NCBI GenBank assembly: GCA_017995665.1
Contig: JAGOIM010000007.1
Location: 1-23,001, forward strand
DNA: 23,001 bases
Reading direction: 5' to 3'
Source of the DNA: Anaerolineaceae bacterium
GTDB lineage: Bacteria; Chloroflexota; Anaerolineae; Anaerolineales; Anaerolineaceae
Shown: positions 22,566 to 23,001 of the stretch, in pieces
Position numbering within the stretch: position 1 is the first letter of the stretch
Layout: every line of letters starts with the position of its first letter
Position numbers and translations under genes: made by a program
Notes under the pieces: generated by a model
What the model saw: only the letters and a program-made list of their open reading frames with translations
The model's database searches: none
Told to the model about the DNA's origin: nothing

Positions 22566-23001
22566 TTCTCTTCAGGTAAATAAACAATGCCAACGGCACC
22601 GGGGCCAACATGAGTGCCAATCACCGCGCTCACTTCGCTTAGAAATTCATTGCGAACTTTGAATTTGTGACGGGCCTGGGCGGCAATTTCTTCGATCATC
22701 TTTGGAGAATTGGCAGCCAAAACGCCAAGATATTCAATCGTCTTGTTTTTCCCGAGGTCTTTATCGATAATATCTAAAACGCGATTAATTGCCTTTTTAG
22801 TTGTTCTCACTTTTTCATAAGGTTGGACCGCCCCATTTTGCAGTTTGAGGATTGGTTTGAGATTGAGCGCCGTCCCAAGGAAACGCGCTGCGCCGCCAAT
22901 TCGTCCGCCACGATGTAGAAATTCGAGCGTGTCAACCACAAAATAAGTTTGGATTCTTTCAGAAATGTTGATTGCCAATGCCTTACATTCCTGAAGCGAA
23001 G
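22559..23001 (-). CDS. DegV family protein (fatty-acid-binding FakB-like), 3' part, truncated by window edge
   Basis: The C-terminal 147 or so residues of a DegV/FakB protein, which holds a fatty acid for phosphorylation by FakA. The frame is open to the right edge; the in-frame TTG at 22978 is not the start. Features are DTLEFLHRGGRIGGAARFLGT and LNLKPIL, the conserved helix and strand around the lipid pocket, and the C-terminal IGTHVGPGAVGIVY with the His-x-Gly-Pro-Gly signature. The family is usually about 280 aa, so the N-terminal half is outside the window. The fakA gene lies 10 kb away on the same strand, so this is a candidate partner. The stop codon lies within the repeat described at 22469-22565. 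Confidence 0.9.
   Translation of the reverse strand, partial: SLQECKALAINISERIQTYFVVDTLEFLHRGGRIGGAARFLGTALNLKPILKLQNGAVQPYEKVRTTKKAINRVLDIIDKDLGKNKTIEYLGVLAANSPKMIEEIAAQARHKFKVRNEFLSEVSAVIGTHVGPGAVGIVYLPEEKG

Overview
The window looks like a bacterial chromosome, most likely Chloroflexota of the Anaerolineae type. This is inferred from the mix of Firmicutes-like and deep-branching gene families, moderate GC, the archaeal/Thermotoga-type SAH hydrolase, and a GAAC-N4-GTTC-like SOS box; no rRNA or marker alignment confirms it. There are 19 well-supported protein genes, two of them cut by the window edges. I see no tRNA, rRNA, CRISPR array, insertion sequence or prophage.

Layout. 1-2300: the 3' part of a type I restriction R subunit (+). 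2469-3230: a lipoprotein with two META/HslJ domains (+). 3300-4391: serC (-), divergent from a GT-C membrane glycosyltransferase at 4648-6264 (+). 6292-8648: a molybdenum cofactor operon on the minus strand in the order moaC, moaA, MOSC-MogA fusion, with tight coupling and non-ATG starts. 8950-9924: an unidentified lipoprotein (-), followed by a 390-base gene-poor stretch.

10314-14546 holds fakA, asp23/yloU, rpmB (on the other strand), rpe and a Ser/Thr kinase. This is the gene order of the Bacillus prkC-rsgA-rpe-rpmB-yloU-yloV region without prpC and rsgA. 14647-17130 is an operon (+) of a PfkB-family kinase (probably adenosine kinase) and S-adenosylhomocysteine hydrolase. It is preceded by a consensus promoter, a hairpin with a T-run, and a 53-codon ORF that overlaps the kinase start. 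17203-18678 is a 5'-nucleotidase-family protein without a signal peptide (-). 18879-19853 is a MoeA-like molybdopterin-binding protein, followed by recA, a DUF1015 protein and the C-terminal part of a DegV/FakB protein, all on the minus strand.

How the genes connect. SAH hydrolase releases adenosine and homocysteine from SAH, and the neighbouring kinase probably converts the adenosine to AMP, giving a methyl-cycle salvage pair. MoaA and MoaC make cyclic pyranopterin monophosphate, MogA adenylylates molybdopterin, and the MOSC domain and the MoeA-like protein act on or bind later pterin intermediates. FakA and the DegV/FakB fragment at the right edge are the two halves of a fatty-acid kinase, although they lie about 10 kb apart. 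recA has a promoter with an SOS-box-like site placed between -35 and -10.

Most of the window is ordinary housekeeping. The parts that merit a second look are the leader of the adenosine kinase/SAH hydrolase operon, the apparently leaderless kinase promoter, the mirrored motif between serC and the glycosyltransferase gene, and the composite intergenic repeats near 8.8 kb and 22.5 kb.
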